Source: Mesostigma viride
Taxonomy: Eukaryota; Streptophyta; Mesostigmatophyceae; Mesostigmatales; Mesostigmataceae
Assembly (NCBI GenBank): GCA_009746045.1
Contig: RPFO01000667.1
Location: 5,187,719-5,251,718 of the forward strand
Reading direction: 5' to 3'
DNA: 64,000 bases
This document shows, in pieces, positions 40,353-51,000 of the stretch. A program made the position numbers and the translations under genes. Within the stretch, counting starts at the first letter, position 1. Each line of letters starts with the position of its first letter. The notes under the pieces are model-generated. The model saw nothing but the letters and a program-made list of their open reading frames with translations. It was not told the origin of the DNA and made no database searches.

Positions 40353-41095
40353 ACCGGGCGCCCTCCATACCGGGGACGTGCGTTGACGACGACGATGCAG
40401 CTGGGGCTGGCTTGGAGCGTGGCTTGTGCCGCTTGTTGGTTGGGAGCTTGCACATCCGTGCGCTTCCCGTCGATGAAAAGAACGGGGGTGTAGTTGACAA
40501 GGCGGATGTAGGTGCGAATGCCATCGCGCCTGGCCTGCCACCGCTGCCTCGCTGCCCAGCAAGCCGTTCTTGATGACGAGCTGGGCTGGGGAGAGTAGAT
40601 CGTCGAGGCTGGGCGTGTTTCTCCCGCCCAGGAGCTTGCGGGCCTGCAGGACTTTCACCTTGCTGGCCACGCTCGTGAAGGTCATCCGGATGGGGCCAGG
40701 TTGGCCTGCCATCCATGCTGCCGACTCGATGCGGATGCGTTCGTTGCCCAAATGAAGCCGGCCCACTATGAGGCTCTGGTGCAGGCGTTGTGCAAGCATG
40801 AGGTCCGTTTCCTGGTGACCCACGACCTCGAAATAACGTACCACAATACTGCGTGATCGTTGGTCTTCCTCAACTGCGGTCTTGTGGGCCGCTGCCCCCC
40901 TCCGTGCAGCGTCCGCCATGTCATGTTAGCAATGTCCGCCTGCTTCACCATGGTGGCATAGCTGGGAGGCGATGGGGCGGCCTGCTGGGGCCGGCGAGGT
41001 GGCCAGGGCTGCCTTCACCTCAGCCATGCTGGTCGGCGTAGCTCGGTGTTGTCCTGGCGCAGAGCAGTTGACAGGACGCCTATCTGGGCAGCCAT
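40353..41095 (-). pseudogene. LINE ORF1 protein, broken
   Basis: It starts at ATG 41095 (MAAQIGVLSTALRQDNTELR). After a frame break it continues as RRGAAAHKTAVEEDQRSRSI and VVRYFEVVGHQETDLMLAQR, then MTFTSVASKVKVLQARKLLG and NTPSLDDLLSPAQLVIKNGL. This is a coiled coil followed by an RRM-like core, recognisably the same design as the ORF1 of the half-LINEs but distant in sequence. Frames are shifted near 40920 and in the C-terminal part. Confidence 0.65.
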
Positions 41096-41491
41096 TGTTA
41101 CGTCGCGTAACAATTCGTTGTAGTTACGGACGTAAATTAGGTCCTTTGCCTCGGTTGTTCCTAGGTTTACGTGTAGTTCCAACTGGGACACTATTGTCCT
41201 CGTAACAGTACCGTGGTACATTGGGTGCTTTTGGGCGCCGCGCCGCGTACTTTATTAGTGGTCCTTATCCTTTGGTAGAATGTAGTGGACCGGCGTGCAT
41301 CTGTGCATCTGCCTGTGGTTCTGTAGGCGAGGGCCAGGTCGGCCCGAGCTTGTTGGACCGTTGGTGACCATTTATGCACGTTCCACCCCTTGTGTGGGCA
41401 CTCGGCGTGTGTTAAATGAATTAACACATATTAGCTTGGGTCATGGCAGTGTAGTTGTGTTTCCCGTTCCTCTATTCCTGGAGTAAACGGG

Positions 41492-41728
41492 TTGTGTAAA
41501 TGGCTTATGGCGTATTATAGTAACACTTACGTAAATGCACTGAGATCTGGATCGTCTCGTTCGTCTTTCGCTAGGGGTTTAACTAGAGGCGGCCTTACTA
41601 GTTTAGGTAGCATTAGGCCAGGTAGAGGTAGAGGTGGAGGTAGAAGTTTAGGACGTAACAATGGACTCGGAGGAACTTTAGGTAGAGAGCGAGACGACGA
41701 TCCCCTGCAACATACGTCATTGAATTAA
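41492..41728 (+). CDS. Small Arg/Gly-rich ORF in the 5' region of the Ty3 element
   Basis: A 78-residue frame with an RG-rich middle (RSSFARGLTRGGLTSLGS, then RPGRGRGGGRSLGRNNGLGG) and an acidic C-terminus. RGG-like boxes bind RNA in many proteins, so a nucleocapsid-like accessory role is conceivable. It may equally be chance in a GC-rich leader or part of the LTR. No similarity is recognised. Confidence 0.3.
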   Translation: MCKWLMAYYSNTYVNALRSGSSRSSFARGLTRGGLTSLGSIRPGRGRGGGRSLGRNNGLGGTLGRERDDDPLQHTSLN

Positions 41729-42175
41729 CCCTTCCGCGTCCGGGAATATGAAGACGACACTTTTTTGACAGGTAATGGGCGGGTCGCCTGCAAGCTAGGG
41801 GGGTAGTGCTGCCCGATTCGGGACACGCCCTGCCTAGAACTTAGACCTGCTCAAAGCGGAAAATCCTTTACAGACAGCTCCTTTCCCTCGTTTTGTTTTC
41901 CTTAGAAGTGTTGCTTACTGTCGTAGATAGGTGATGGTTTCGGTTCAGCGTTAGTGAGACGTTTAGCGACTTGGTAGGCTCCACCTTTTCCTTCGTGCTG
42001 CTGTTCATTAGACGACCGCACCCGCAGAAATTCACTGGGTCGCTGATTTTAGGACTACGAGCGCTGGATCATTGCCGCCCTCGTACTTTCGGTGATCCAG
42101 ATACCCCAGCGAAGTCGCCTCCTACTCCTTGTTCTCCTGTTGTGACTATACTCAAGACCCACCAGGTGCGTTACC

Positions 42176-42562
42176 ATGAGTCAGCGTCGTGTTTTTACTG
42201 CTCCTTCCCATTCGTCTAGTGACAATAGCTTAGCCAAATATTACGTAGTTATTACCCCTCAATGGTCAGCCATTTTCCTTTCTTGGTCAGATGCTAGGAA
42301 GATAGTGCAAAACCGTACTTATAACGTAGTTAGGTATAAGAAATTTGTTACCTTCGACGAAGCTCAACAATTCCTGATAGACCATAGTGAATCAGATTTA
42401 GGCCTTCATGTACGTTCTACTCCTCATGGTCGTCCTCCCGTAGAAGCTCTAGTTTTTGCTACTCCTCCTTCTTCTCCCCCTAAACGGCCGGGCTGCATCT
42501 TCATCTACCCCAGATACTCCTCTCACCTTAGAGTTTGGCTCCCTATCCATTACTGTTGTTAA
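42176..42562 (+). CDS. ORF with RNase H1 N-terminal / caulimovirus VI-type hybrid-binding domain, upstream of gag
   Basis: A 128-residue frame starting ACCATGAG. Residues about 21-66 read AKYYVVITPQWSAIFLSWSD then ARKIVQNRTYNVVRYKKFVT and FDEAQQFLIDH. This fits the family pattern (PF01693) of KxYaVxxGxxxGIYxsWxexxxxVxgxxxaxyKxFxtxxEAxxFl, with the Gly of GIY replaced. In RNase H1 this fold binds RNA/DNA hybrids. Here it would be a separate protein of the retrotransposon, 100 bases ahead of gag. The C-terminal part (from about residue 90) is low-complexity and may be out of frame. Confidence 0.6.
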   Translation: MSQRRVFTAPSHSSSDNSLAKYYVVITPQWSAIFLSWSDARKIVQNRTYNVVRYKKFVTFDEAQQFLIDHSESDLGLHVRSTPHGRPPVEALVFATPPSSPPKRPGCIFIYPRYSSHLRVWLPIHYCC

Positions 42563-42663
42563 AAAGGATTGATTTTAATTGTGTCCTTGCTTCAGACATT
42601 CAAGGTTTTTCCTTTTTCCCTTGTTGCTTTCATTTAGATTCCTATTCCTTTACTTAATTAAAG

Positions 42664-45600
42664 ATGGATCCAGTGGGTGGAGATATGTCGCCTATACCTA
42701 CCAATACTACTACTACTAATAATAATAATACTAATAACAATAACAATACTCGTGGTAACCGACGGGACTCCTTGGAAACGGTGCACCATCTCACTCCTCA
42801 AGGTAATCTGCGTACCTCACCTCCTTCTCCTGTTACTGGTGGTCGCCGTCGTCCCTTGTCGCGTTTGCGTGCCATTATATCCTGGACTGATCATTACCGC
42901 TACTTGAATGCATCCACTATCAGCAGTAATCATGTGTGTGATATGCCACCTAAAATCCAGTGTGATGCAGGTCACGGACATACTTGGCCGCCGACCTCAT
43001 GACAGGCAATTCCGTAGCCAGCCAGGTGTAGAATAAAACCATGATGCTTTATATATTTGGAAAGCAACCAAACCATTCACATTTAATTTCAAAAGACATC
43101 GACAAGAATACAAGTGTTGTCTAGTCGTATAATGTCGTACTTGTGCGTCACTGTCCAAATAAGGCTAACCGGTTCTTGATAACCTAGCAGGCCTCGGGTG
43201 ACGCCACACTGCTCCGCTTGGCTTACGGCTGGCAGTGTCCTTTAGCGCCCCCTATCCTGTCTACCTATCCCGCTTACCCCAGCTATGGCTCACTGGCCAA
43301 CGACGACCGGGTTCCTTCCCGAGTCTCGCCCACAATACACACATCATCTTGACGAAACCAAACAGTTATCACTTCCGTCAACCAATCTCATGACAATTAC
43401 TCATTGCAACCACTCTCGGGGGCTGCTCCGGATTGTTCCACTATTAAACCCCTTGACGACAACACCAAGTTGTGAGGGAGAGTAACGAGCGAACAACGAC
43501 CACCATGGCCGCTGCTGTGCTCCTAAATACCTCCAAAAATCCCGGCATCCATGCGCTGTCGCATTTGCCAGCAAGCCGCCTGACGTGCAGTTAGACTGCC
43601 AGCAAAATGCAGAGCAAGTCTGTTCGACAGCCACGTGCGAGCCAGCACACCGCACACTACGATCTGCGTATCTAGCTTTGTCAGATGGACTGAACATCAT
43701 TCCGTCTGGACAATACAAAAGATTCATAACTGCCAAATGTCACGCACCGGAATATTGCGCAAGCCACCAAGGCTTTGCGCCCCAAAGTCTTGCGCCCGAA
43801 CCTAAGTCAGGTCACCTAAGACTGTCACTCTAGAAATTCAGGTCTTTCCGGCGCGGCGCTCCACACCGGCCCAAGGAACAAAGCCTGCGGCCTATACTGA
43901 ATCGGAACCAACCAAACGTCGGACGTAACGATTCCGATTACGGCAATCGCGTAACTTCTTGAGTGCACGGACGTAAATGATCACGGACGTGACAGCTGTC
44001 GCGTTTGCGTGCCATTATATCATGGACTGATCATTACCGCTACTTGAATGCATCCACTATCAGCAGTAATCATGTGTGTGATATGCCACCTCCCCCCCCA
44101 CTCTTTAGCTCACAACAACTTGAGAGCAAAAAGTGAAAGAAAGGCAGCTCACACAACCGAAGGAAGCCCAAAGAGGGCGTCATTCCAGGCAGCAGCAAAA
44201 AGGAAAAAAAAAATCCAGGTCACCTAAGACTGTCACTCTAGAAATTCAGGTCTTTCCGGCGCGGCGCTCCACACCGGCCCAAGGAACAAAGCCTGCGGCC
44301 TATACTGAATCGGAACCAACCAAACGTCGGACGTAACGATTCCGATTACGGCAATCGCGTAACTTCTTGAGTGCACGGACGTAAATGATCACGGACGTGA
44401 CACCCTCAATTACCCCACCTACCTATGAACAACGTATGCAAGTCAGATTTAGTGATGACCCTTCCTTTACCTTGAACCAGGCCCCTGCTCCTCCTGCAAC
44501 CTTGGCTCAACCCTCCAGCAGGTCCTCACTAACTAACAATGCTTCTAGGCCTCCTTCCCACCCTGTGCCTTCCATGCCTGCTTTTAACACGGGTCGTACC
44601 TCTGCCCCTGTCGGCCCTTCTGGGCGCCCTAGTGCAGTTCCCTTTTACCCACCTGCTTCCTGGTCCTACCCTGATACGGCCTATGAGGCTGCCCAGGTCC
44701 CTACCCGTGTGGCTGATTTAGAAGTTAATAGTGATTTCAGCACCATGCCTCTAGATGACAGAAATTATGATCATTTTGCCTACTCCTCTCTTCGTGAGCA
44801 ATATACTGTTCCCTTCTCCTATGGGCACCAGCCTGAAACGGTGGCCCCTTCTAGACCCCTACCCAAAACCTTTCCTCTTCCTTCTTTCTATCCCGCTTAT
44901 GTAGCAGTGGAAGATAGTGGCCCTATGGGAAAAACTGACTCTACTAATCCCCCTAAGCCCCCTGCTCTTCCCCTCTTTGCTAACCTTCCCAAGCTGGATG
45001 TCAAGTCTACCCCTCAACAGTTTTTCACTTTTATTATGTTGCTTACCCAGAACACAGAGTCGTGGCAGAATCATAATAGATGGCGTCTCTCTGATGCTGT
45101 ACTAGTCCCTCACTATCTTACTACCTGCATTACTCCTGAGCTTGCTAACCTCATCCAGTGTGAGTCTTTGGCCTCTCATGCCTATCCTAACTCAGTAGCA
45201 GAATTGTTTAAGCGTTTAGAGAACCATTTAGTCCCTCCTGATGCAGATTGGCAGGATAGATTAGCCTTTGGTACCTTGCAGCAGGGTACTAAATCATTTA
45301 AGGAGTATATGAAAGAATTTGATGCCCAGATGGTACGAATTAGGGATTTGTCGGGCGCAGAAGTACGTGCTCGCTTCCTATAGGGCCTCAGTAGACCCTT
45401 ATTACGTGAAGTAAAGCGCCAGTTCTCTGCCTACCGTTTTACTGACCTGCCCCTCAAGCATGTGCGTCAGCATCTCTTACGAGTTGCAGATTTCTTCACC
45501 ACGCCTTCTCTTCCTACCCGTTCCCGTATTAATAATATTAGTCTTACCCCTGAGGAGGAGAACTCCTATGTAGAAGAATTAGATATTTGTGTTACTGACC

Positions 45601-45941
45601 TTTCAGCTCTGGATGTCTCTCATATCACATGCTATCATTGTAAGGAAGTAGGTCATCTTAAACGTGAGTGCCCCAAGTTCCTTTCGGGTGCTCCCCCTCA
45701 TCCCGACGCTCGCCCTCCTCGTACCCCTCAGCGTGCTCCTATTCGTCCCACTTCAGGACGCATTCCCTCAGCTACCCCTAGTAGGCTGAATGCTGTGCAG
45801 ACAGGACCCCCAGGGTTCCCCTATGATAATCAGGCTCCCGCACCCTCTTCGATCCCTCGTGACCCTCCAGCAGTGGCTTTTTCGCCAGGGTCTTCTTCGG
45901 GGTTAGTTCCTATGGATTTGGGGGGGGAGGGGGAACAGTAG
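42664..45941 (+). pseudogene. Ty3 gag (capsid and zinc-knuckle nucleocapsid), interrupted
   Basis: The structural protein of the virus-like particle. N-terminus at 42664 (MDPVGGDMSPIPTN, an Asn-rich run, then PPSPVTGGRRRP). An insertion (42857-44402) splits it and it resumes as SITPPTYEQRMQVRFSDDPS. Frames agree when the insertion plus one CCCT duplication are removed. Capsid-like blocks are LAFGTLQQGTKSFKEYMKEF and DAQMVRIRDLSG. An in-frame TAG at 45381 follows RARFL; the same frame then continues as GLSRPLLREVKRQFSAYRFT. A CCHC knuckle is present at about 45628 (CYHCKEVGHLKRECP). The frame ends at 45941 after a G8-A-G5 tract. Confidence 0.85.
42857..44402. mobile_element. Dimeric non-autonomous element in gag with CCCT target duplication
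   Basis: Two units stand head to tail: 42857-43994 and 43997-44402. Both begin with the same 95 bp (TGTCGCGTTTGCGTGCC..., 42857-42951 and 43997-44091, one mismatch seen) and both end with the same 187 bp (CAGGTCACCT...CACGGACGTGACA, 43808-43994 and 44216-44402). Their middles differ (about 860 and about 125 bp). The pair is flanked by CCCT at 42853-42856 and 44403-44406. Removing 1550 bases restores the gag frame. Ends TGTCGCGT and ACGTGACA are weakly inverted. No coding region is recognised. Confidence 0.8.
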
Positions 45942-46003
45942 GCCTGTCAGCCGGGGGTAACCTGGACAGGTCCTTAGATAGTACCCCAGATAATAATTTT
46001 TGC

Positions 46004-46366
46004 TTGCCTGTTTTTATAACCTCTGTAGGAGCTGAATCATCCCTACCACTACGTGTGCGTCCTCTTATGTTCTTGAATGGTGGCTTAACCGTTCCTCACA
46101 CTGTTGTAGACCCCTTCTTGCATGCTGATGAACTTCTGAACGTCTCTGTGTTAGTGGATAGCGGTGCGGCTAGCTCCTTAGTGAGCGAGGCCCTAGTTAG
46201 GCGTTTAGGACTAGTCCCTATCCCTCACACAAAAACGGTCACTGTCCATTATGCTGACGGTCGCACCAGTCATTCCCCGGGTACAGTGTCCCTTCCCCTG
46301 GTCATACAAGGACGTACGGTCAACCTGACGGCCACTATTGTCTCAGTGTCCAGAGGCCTCAATTGA
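46004..46366 (+). CDS. Ty3 protease
   Basis: A retroviral-type aspartic protease that cuts the Gag-Pol polyprotein. The catalytic block is VSVLVDSGAASSLVSEALVR at about residues 47-66, followed by a flap-like segment VTVHYADGRTSHSPGTVSLP. Relative to gag it is in another frame: going from the G-run near 45920 into this frame needs a shift, which could be a programmed frameshift or an indel. The frame is cut at 46355 by an insertion; the last residues before the stop (GLN) belong to the inserted sequence. Confidence 0.8.
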   Translation: MPVFITSVGAESSLPLRVRPLMFLNGGLTVPHTVVDPFLHADELLNVSVLVDSGAASSLVSEALVRRLGLVPIPHTKTVTVHYADGRTSHSPGTVSLPLVIQGRTVNLTATIVSVSRGLN

Positions 46367-48098
46367 GGCCTTTTGGCTCAATTGAGGCCTTTTTTATCAA
46401 GATCTCACAAAGTACGGTATTTTGGCGGGAAGGACCGGTCCTATGGGTCGTCCGGCCCCAGTGGCGCGAATCTGGTACATGTGCTGAGCGTCCTGACCCG
46501 TTGGGGTCGACAGGGGTCGACGGTTACTGAAAAATACGTGAGGTGGAAAAGTACCTATTTTGGCCACTTTCGTGCAACGGGACGAGGAATTTTCACGAAT
46601 GCACGACCATGGCGGCCTCGAGTAAAATGGACCGTATGGCCACGTTCGTGCATCATTTCGAGCAGTATGGAGCGCGTTGGGCAGATAAATTATCCTTGAA
46701 GCTAGCCCGACCGCTAAATGTGTCAAAAGCCGATTTATAAATTCGTGGGGTCGTTATTTGTGTGCTGAATGCCAGGTTAGTGAAGTTCAGATGGGGCGTA
46801 GATGGCGTTGATAGTGCGCCTGCCAGCAGGACGATGCTTCGATATGGTGGGAAGGAGACTAGCGGAACGGCGGGGGGGGATGTTGGGGCAGCCGTGACTA
46901 AAGGGGCGCTGGTTATATTCGAGCCTTTTGTCGTGAATCCATAGGTAGAGGAAGGGGTGTTTTTAGCTAGGAAAAACTGGGTTGCGGACAATAAACGCGC
47001 GCGCGCCCCCAGATATGGGAGCGCAAGTATGCGAACAGCGCTGGTGAGGCCGCTGCAGCCGCTTTCATACGTCAATGGACGACGCATGGAGCGTCTGTCC
47101 GGCCAGATTAGCGGGCTGCATCGCTTCCGGACAACTTGAAAACGCCGAGCTTGAACAGCTTTTCTGATGCAGCCACGTTCAGCGCCAACGCATATGCGTG
47201 CTTAGTGATCCCGGGTGTGAGGGGTGTGAAAGGTAAGTGCGTCCTGGTGGTAGAAAGGGAATGGCATCGATTTGCTTGTGATATCGCCAGTTTTTAGCTG
47301 CCTATCGGCGCCTAATGCCGAGGTGACGTAAGGCAGGCTATCTTACTTCGTGCAGTGCTCTGCGGCTGGCCCCCACTGTGTAGACGTGTTTGCTTTCCAT
47401 AAGAAGCATGGCAGGTCCTGCCATGCTGGCCATGTCTCAGGCAACCCTTGCAAAGCTTAAAATCAAGCTAGAGGTCTAGAAGACAGTGCAAATGGTGTCC
47501 AGTTATGCTTGTATATCTTGCCATGTGCTGTTCATCTGCTGCCGCGGCAGCAAACCCCTGTCAGAATATACCGTAACAACGTAGATATTGGGGCTATGTG
47601 AGTGAAGCTAAGCGCTTGGAAGGTCACACCTATCATTATAATGCATGATCCTTGTGCGTGTTTGTAATAGAGGCTTTGGATTCCTCATGGTTACGTGCAA
47701 TACCCATGGCAGGCTGTTGCTGCCTGCAGTGCTGCGCGACAGCCCCGGCCGTGCAATTGTGTATGAGGCGTCCCTTGGGGGAGCATGCCATGTCATGCCA
47801 TGCTTACCGTGTTGTGGGGAAACCTCGAAAGGTCCAAAAGACACCTAAGAGGCAGAGGGAATTGAGTACTACCGCCTTTTTTCTGCTTGCATCTATGGTC
47901 ATGCTGTGTTTATGGTGCCACCGCAGCGACACCCTGTTTTGTCAAATCATAATTAAATAGGTATTGGGGCTATATGACTGATGTTAAGTGCTGGCAACCC
48001 CAAAACAATCATAATAATGCATGGCCTATGCTCATATTTGGAAAAAAGTTGTTTGGCTGCATGCAACACCCAATATAAAAAAGGCCTCAATTGAGGCC
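46355..48098. mobile_element. 1.74-kb element with self-complementary 20-bp terminal inverted repeats
   Basis: It starts GGCCTCAATTGAGGCCTTTT and ends with the exact reverse complement AAAAGGCCTCAATTGAGGCC. The core GGCCTCAATTGAGGCC is itself a perfect palindrome, so each end can also fold alone. At the left end a second imperfect copy (GGCTCAATTGAGGCCTTTTT) follows at once. It separates the Ty3 protease from the reverse transcriptase. No frame inside resembles a transposase. I found no convincing target duplication; AGGCCT occurs at both borders but is part of the repeat. Confidence 0.7.
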
Positions 48099-51000
48099 TT
48101 TTCCTGGACATTGGGACACTATAGGCCCTATCACTACAGCTGATGTATCACTAGGATTAGATTGGCACCAGGATAATAAGATTACTATTAATTATGATAC
48201 TATGGTCATTTGGTTTCCAGATAGCTCCTACTGGGTACCGGAACGTCATTATAGATTAGAAAATTTATCTTTGGTAGATATTACTCCTCCTACACCTGTT
48301 GATCCTCCTGTAAGACCTATACCTGAAGTATTAATGTCCAATGACGAATTGCGATCTGAACTAAAGGAATATGGATACCTATTATGTATGTTCCTTCAGT
48401 TAGAAGTACAGGAGATACCTATCACTAATAACAGTGTGGAAATAGATGTAAACACAGTGGATACAATAGGAGTGGGATTTACTGAAAATGACATAGTAAG
48501 ATACATGGCTGTGATAGATTCCTCAAAAGTGTTTGAAGAAAAGACCCCTTCTTATCCTCCTCCTCGTTCTGTTTTACACCGTGTAGTTATTAAGGACGGT
48601 GCAGTTCCTACGCACTCTCCGATGTATAGAATGGGCCCTACCGAATTAAAGGAACTAAAACAGATTTTAGTGTCCCTATTAGAAGCAGGATTGATAGAGC
48701 CTAGTAACTCCCCCTACTCCGCTGGTGTCCTGTTAGTTCCTAAGCCAAATGGCAAGTTTCGCCTAGTTACTGATTATAGGAAGTTAAACGATATTACTGT
48801 GAAGTCTAAATACCCTCTACCTCGTATTGATGATATATTTAATAAGGTTAAAGGTTCTACCTGTTTCACGGTACTGGATTGTGCGGATGGTTTTTGGCAA
48901 CTACGCATAGCTCCTGAGGATTGCCATAAAACCGCCTTTGCTACCCCTTTTGGTCATTACCAGTTTAGAGTAGCGGCTATGGGACTCTGTAACTCTCCTG
49001 CCTCCTTCCAAATGTTAATGAATGAAGTGCTTAGACCTGTCATGGGGAATTCTCACCTTCCTCAAGTGTCATCTGATTTAAAGGATCCTTCCTTCTCCTC
49101 TGTTTCTTTATCTGAGCACGATCGTTCTTGTGCTCAAGCTTACTTAGATGATATCCTTATCTACTCTCCTGATTTTGAAACGCACCTACGTGATTTAAAG
49201 AAAGTATTAGAAATAATGGCTGAAAATTCTTTGTGGGCGCGCCGTGCTAAAGTTCGTTCGGGTAGGAGTGTCCCATTTTTAGGGCACGTTCTGTCAGATG
49301 CCGGGGTCGCTACCGACCCGGATAAAACTAAGTCAATTCAGGAATGGCCTACCCCTACCGACGTTAAAGGTGTACGTAGTTTTCTAGGGATTGCTTCTTA
49401 CTATAGGCGTTTTATCCCGCGTTTCGCAACTATAGCAGCCCCTATTAATCATTTATTAAAGAAGGATATCCCCTTTGTTTGGAGTAGTGAATGTCAGTCG
49501 GCTTTTCAGTGTCTAAAATCCCTACTCCTCTCTCCTCCCGTACTCATCCTACCGGATACTACTACTAAACCCTTTGTTGTAGCTACAGATGCTAGCAAGG
49601 TAGCTATAGGGGGCGTCCTTCTCCAGGATCAGGGTCAGGGCTTACAGCCAATTGAGTATATCTCTAGGACAATGCTCCCTGCGGAGCGTAACTATCCCGT
49701 ACACCAGCAGGAACTTTTAGCTGTGGTGTATTGTTGCCACGCGTGGCAGCACTTTCTTAAAGGTGCTCAATTTGATGTTTGTCTGAATGAACCCTGCGAG
49801 ATAGATCCTTATAGAGTAGTTATCCAGACGGATCACCGTCCCCTTACCCATCTTCTCTCACAACCCAACCTTACCCCTCGTCAAGCGCGCTGGATGGAGT
49901 TTTTAGCACAGTTTTCCCCTTTTAAACTTCAGTATGTTAAGGGTGTAGATAACATAGTACCAGATGCACTCTCCCGTCGCGCAGATTACTCCTTCTTCGA
50001 GGACCTTGATGTTCTCAATACAACTCTAGTTCCTACTATTATGGGTGTAACCCCTTATGGTGAACTACCTGATGATGAATCCTATGCCTACCTCTTTCAT
50101 ACCGTTGTTCGCATGCCTGATCTCCTTTCTCACGTAGGACTCTCTCTCCCGTGTGAGGTCCTTCCTGTGGCCTCGGTGGGGGGGGAGGGGAAAAATAAAA
50201 TTTCTATACCGCTTAGCCATATAGCGACTAGTAGTTCAGGAAAGTCTTATTATGATAACATAGTCCCTCTAGGACCTCCCCTTCTCTTTGGCAAGGCGGT
50301 AGGAGACCTCTTTAAACCTGTTCTGGATACCTCTGTAGCGATGCCTACCTCTGATCTTGAACGCCTTATTAGTAGATTTACGGCCACTGAGCCGGAAGCT
50401 TTAGCTGCCATTGCTGCCCATCCCCAACAATTAGGCAAGCACCCTTGTAAATTTGTAGGTGGGTTTTTATATGTGCAGATAGCAGATTCTCCCCCTCAAT
50501 GGCGCCTGTATGTCCCCCCTATCTGTCGCTCCTCCTTGCTCTTTGAGTTGCATGACTTAGCTGCTCATCAGGGTGGTAAACGGGTACGGGACCTAGTAGC
50601 CCGCTCTTACTACTGGCCTTCCCTTTTAAAGGATGTAGATGAGTATGTTAGAACCTGTCAATCTTGCCAGGAGATGAAACCCAACAATGTAGGACAGATA
50701 GCAGAGCCTAGGACCCTACCTGATCCCATCATGCCGTGGGACTCCATTATGATGGATTTTGTAGGACCTTTTAGGAAGAATGATAGAGGTAACGCCCAGA
50801 TCCTTGTTTTCGTAGATCGTTTTACTCGTATGTGTCATCTCGTGCCGTGTCCCTTAGAACTCACCGCACGCGATTGCGCACGCCTATACCTTAATAACGT
50901 ATATAGATATCATGGTTTGAGTAGGCAGTTTATTAGTGATAAAGATAAGCTATTTACCTCTGACTTTTGGCAGCAGTTTTTCGCTGCTATCGGCACCAAG

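Larger units (their letters stand above)
35988..41095 (-). mobile_element. Degenerate, nearly complete LINE (ORF1 + ORF2) with (TTAA)n tail
   Basis: The only LINE in the window with all parts in order on the minus strand: ORF1 (41095 to about 40353), APE-type endonuclease (about 40000 to 39260), reverse transcriptase (about 38300 to 36436), 3' untranslated region, hairpin GTGCTCCCGTTGGGGAGTCAC (36041-36061) and an AATT tail (35988-36034). The same 3' tip is found on the ORF1-only elements at 23030-24970 and 56947-58420. Many frame shifts and stops make it inactive. Its 5' end stops exactly where the Ty3 element begins (41096), so its first bases may lie beyond the other end of that element. 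Confidence 0.85.

Noticed and set aside
43285..43833. Short frames in the unique core of the first dimer unit
   Set aside because: No domain, and both strands are open to a similar extent; taken as non-coding.
46372..47140. Frames on both strands inside the palindrome-ended element
   Set aside because: None resembles a transposase or recombinase; lengths are as expected by chance.
46354..48099. AGGCCT as a 6-bp target duplication of the palindrome-ended element
   Set aside because: AGGCCT is part of the self-complementary terminal repeat, and removing the element with one copy does not restore the pol frame.
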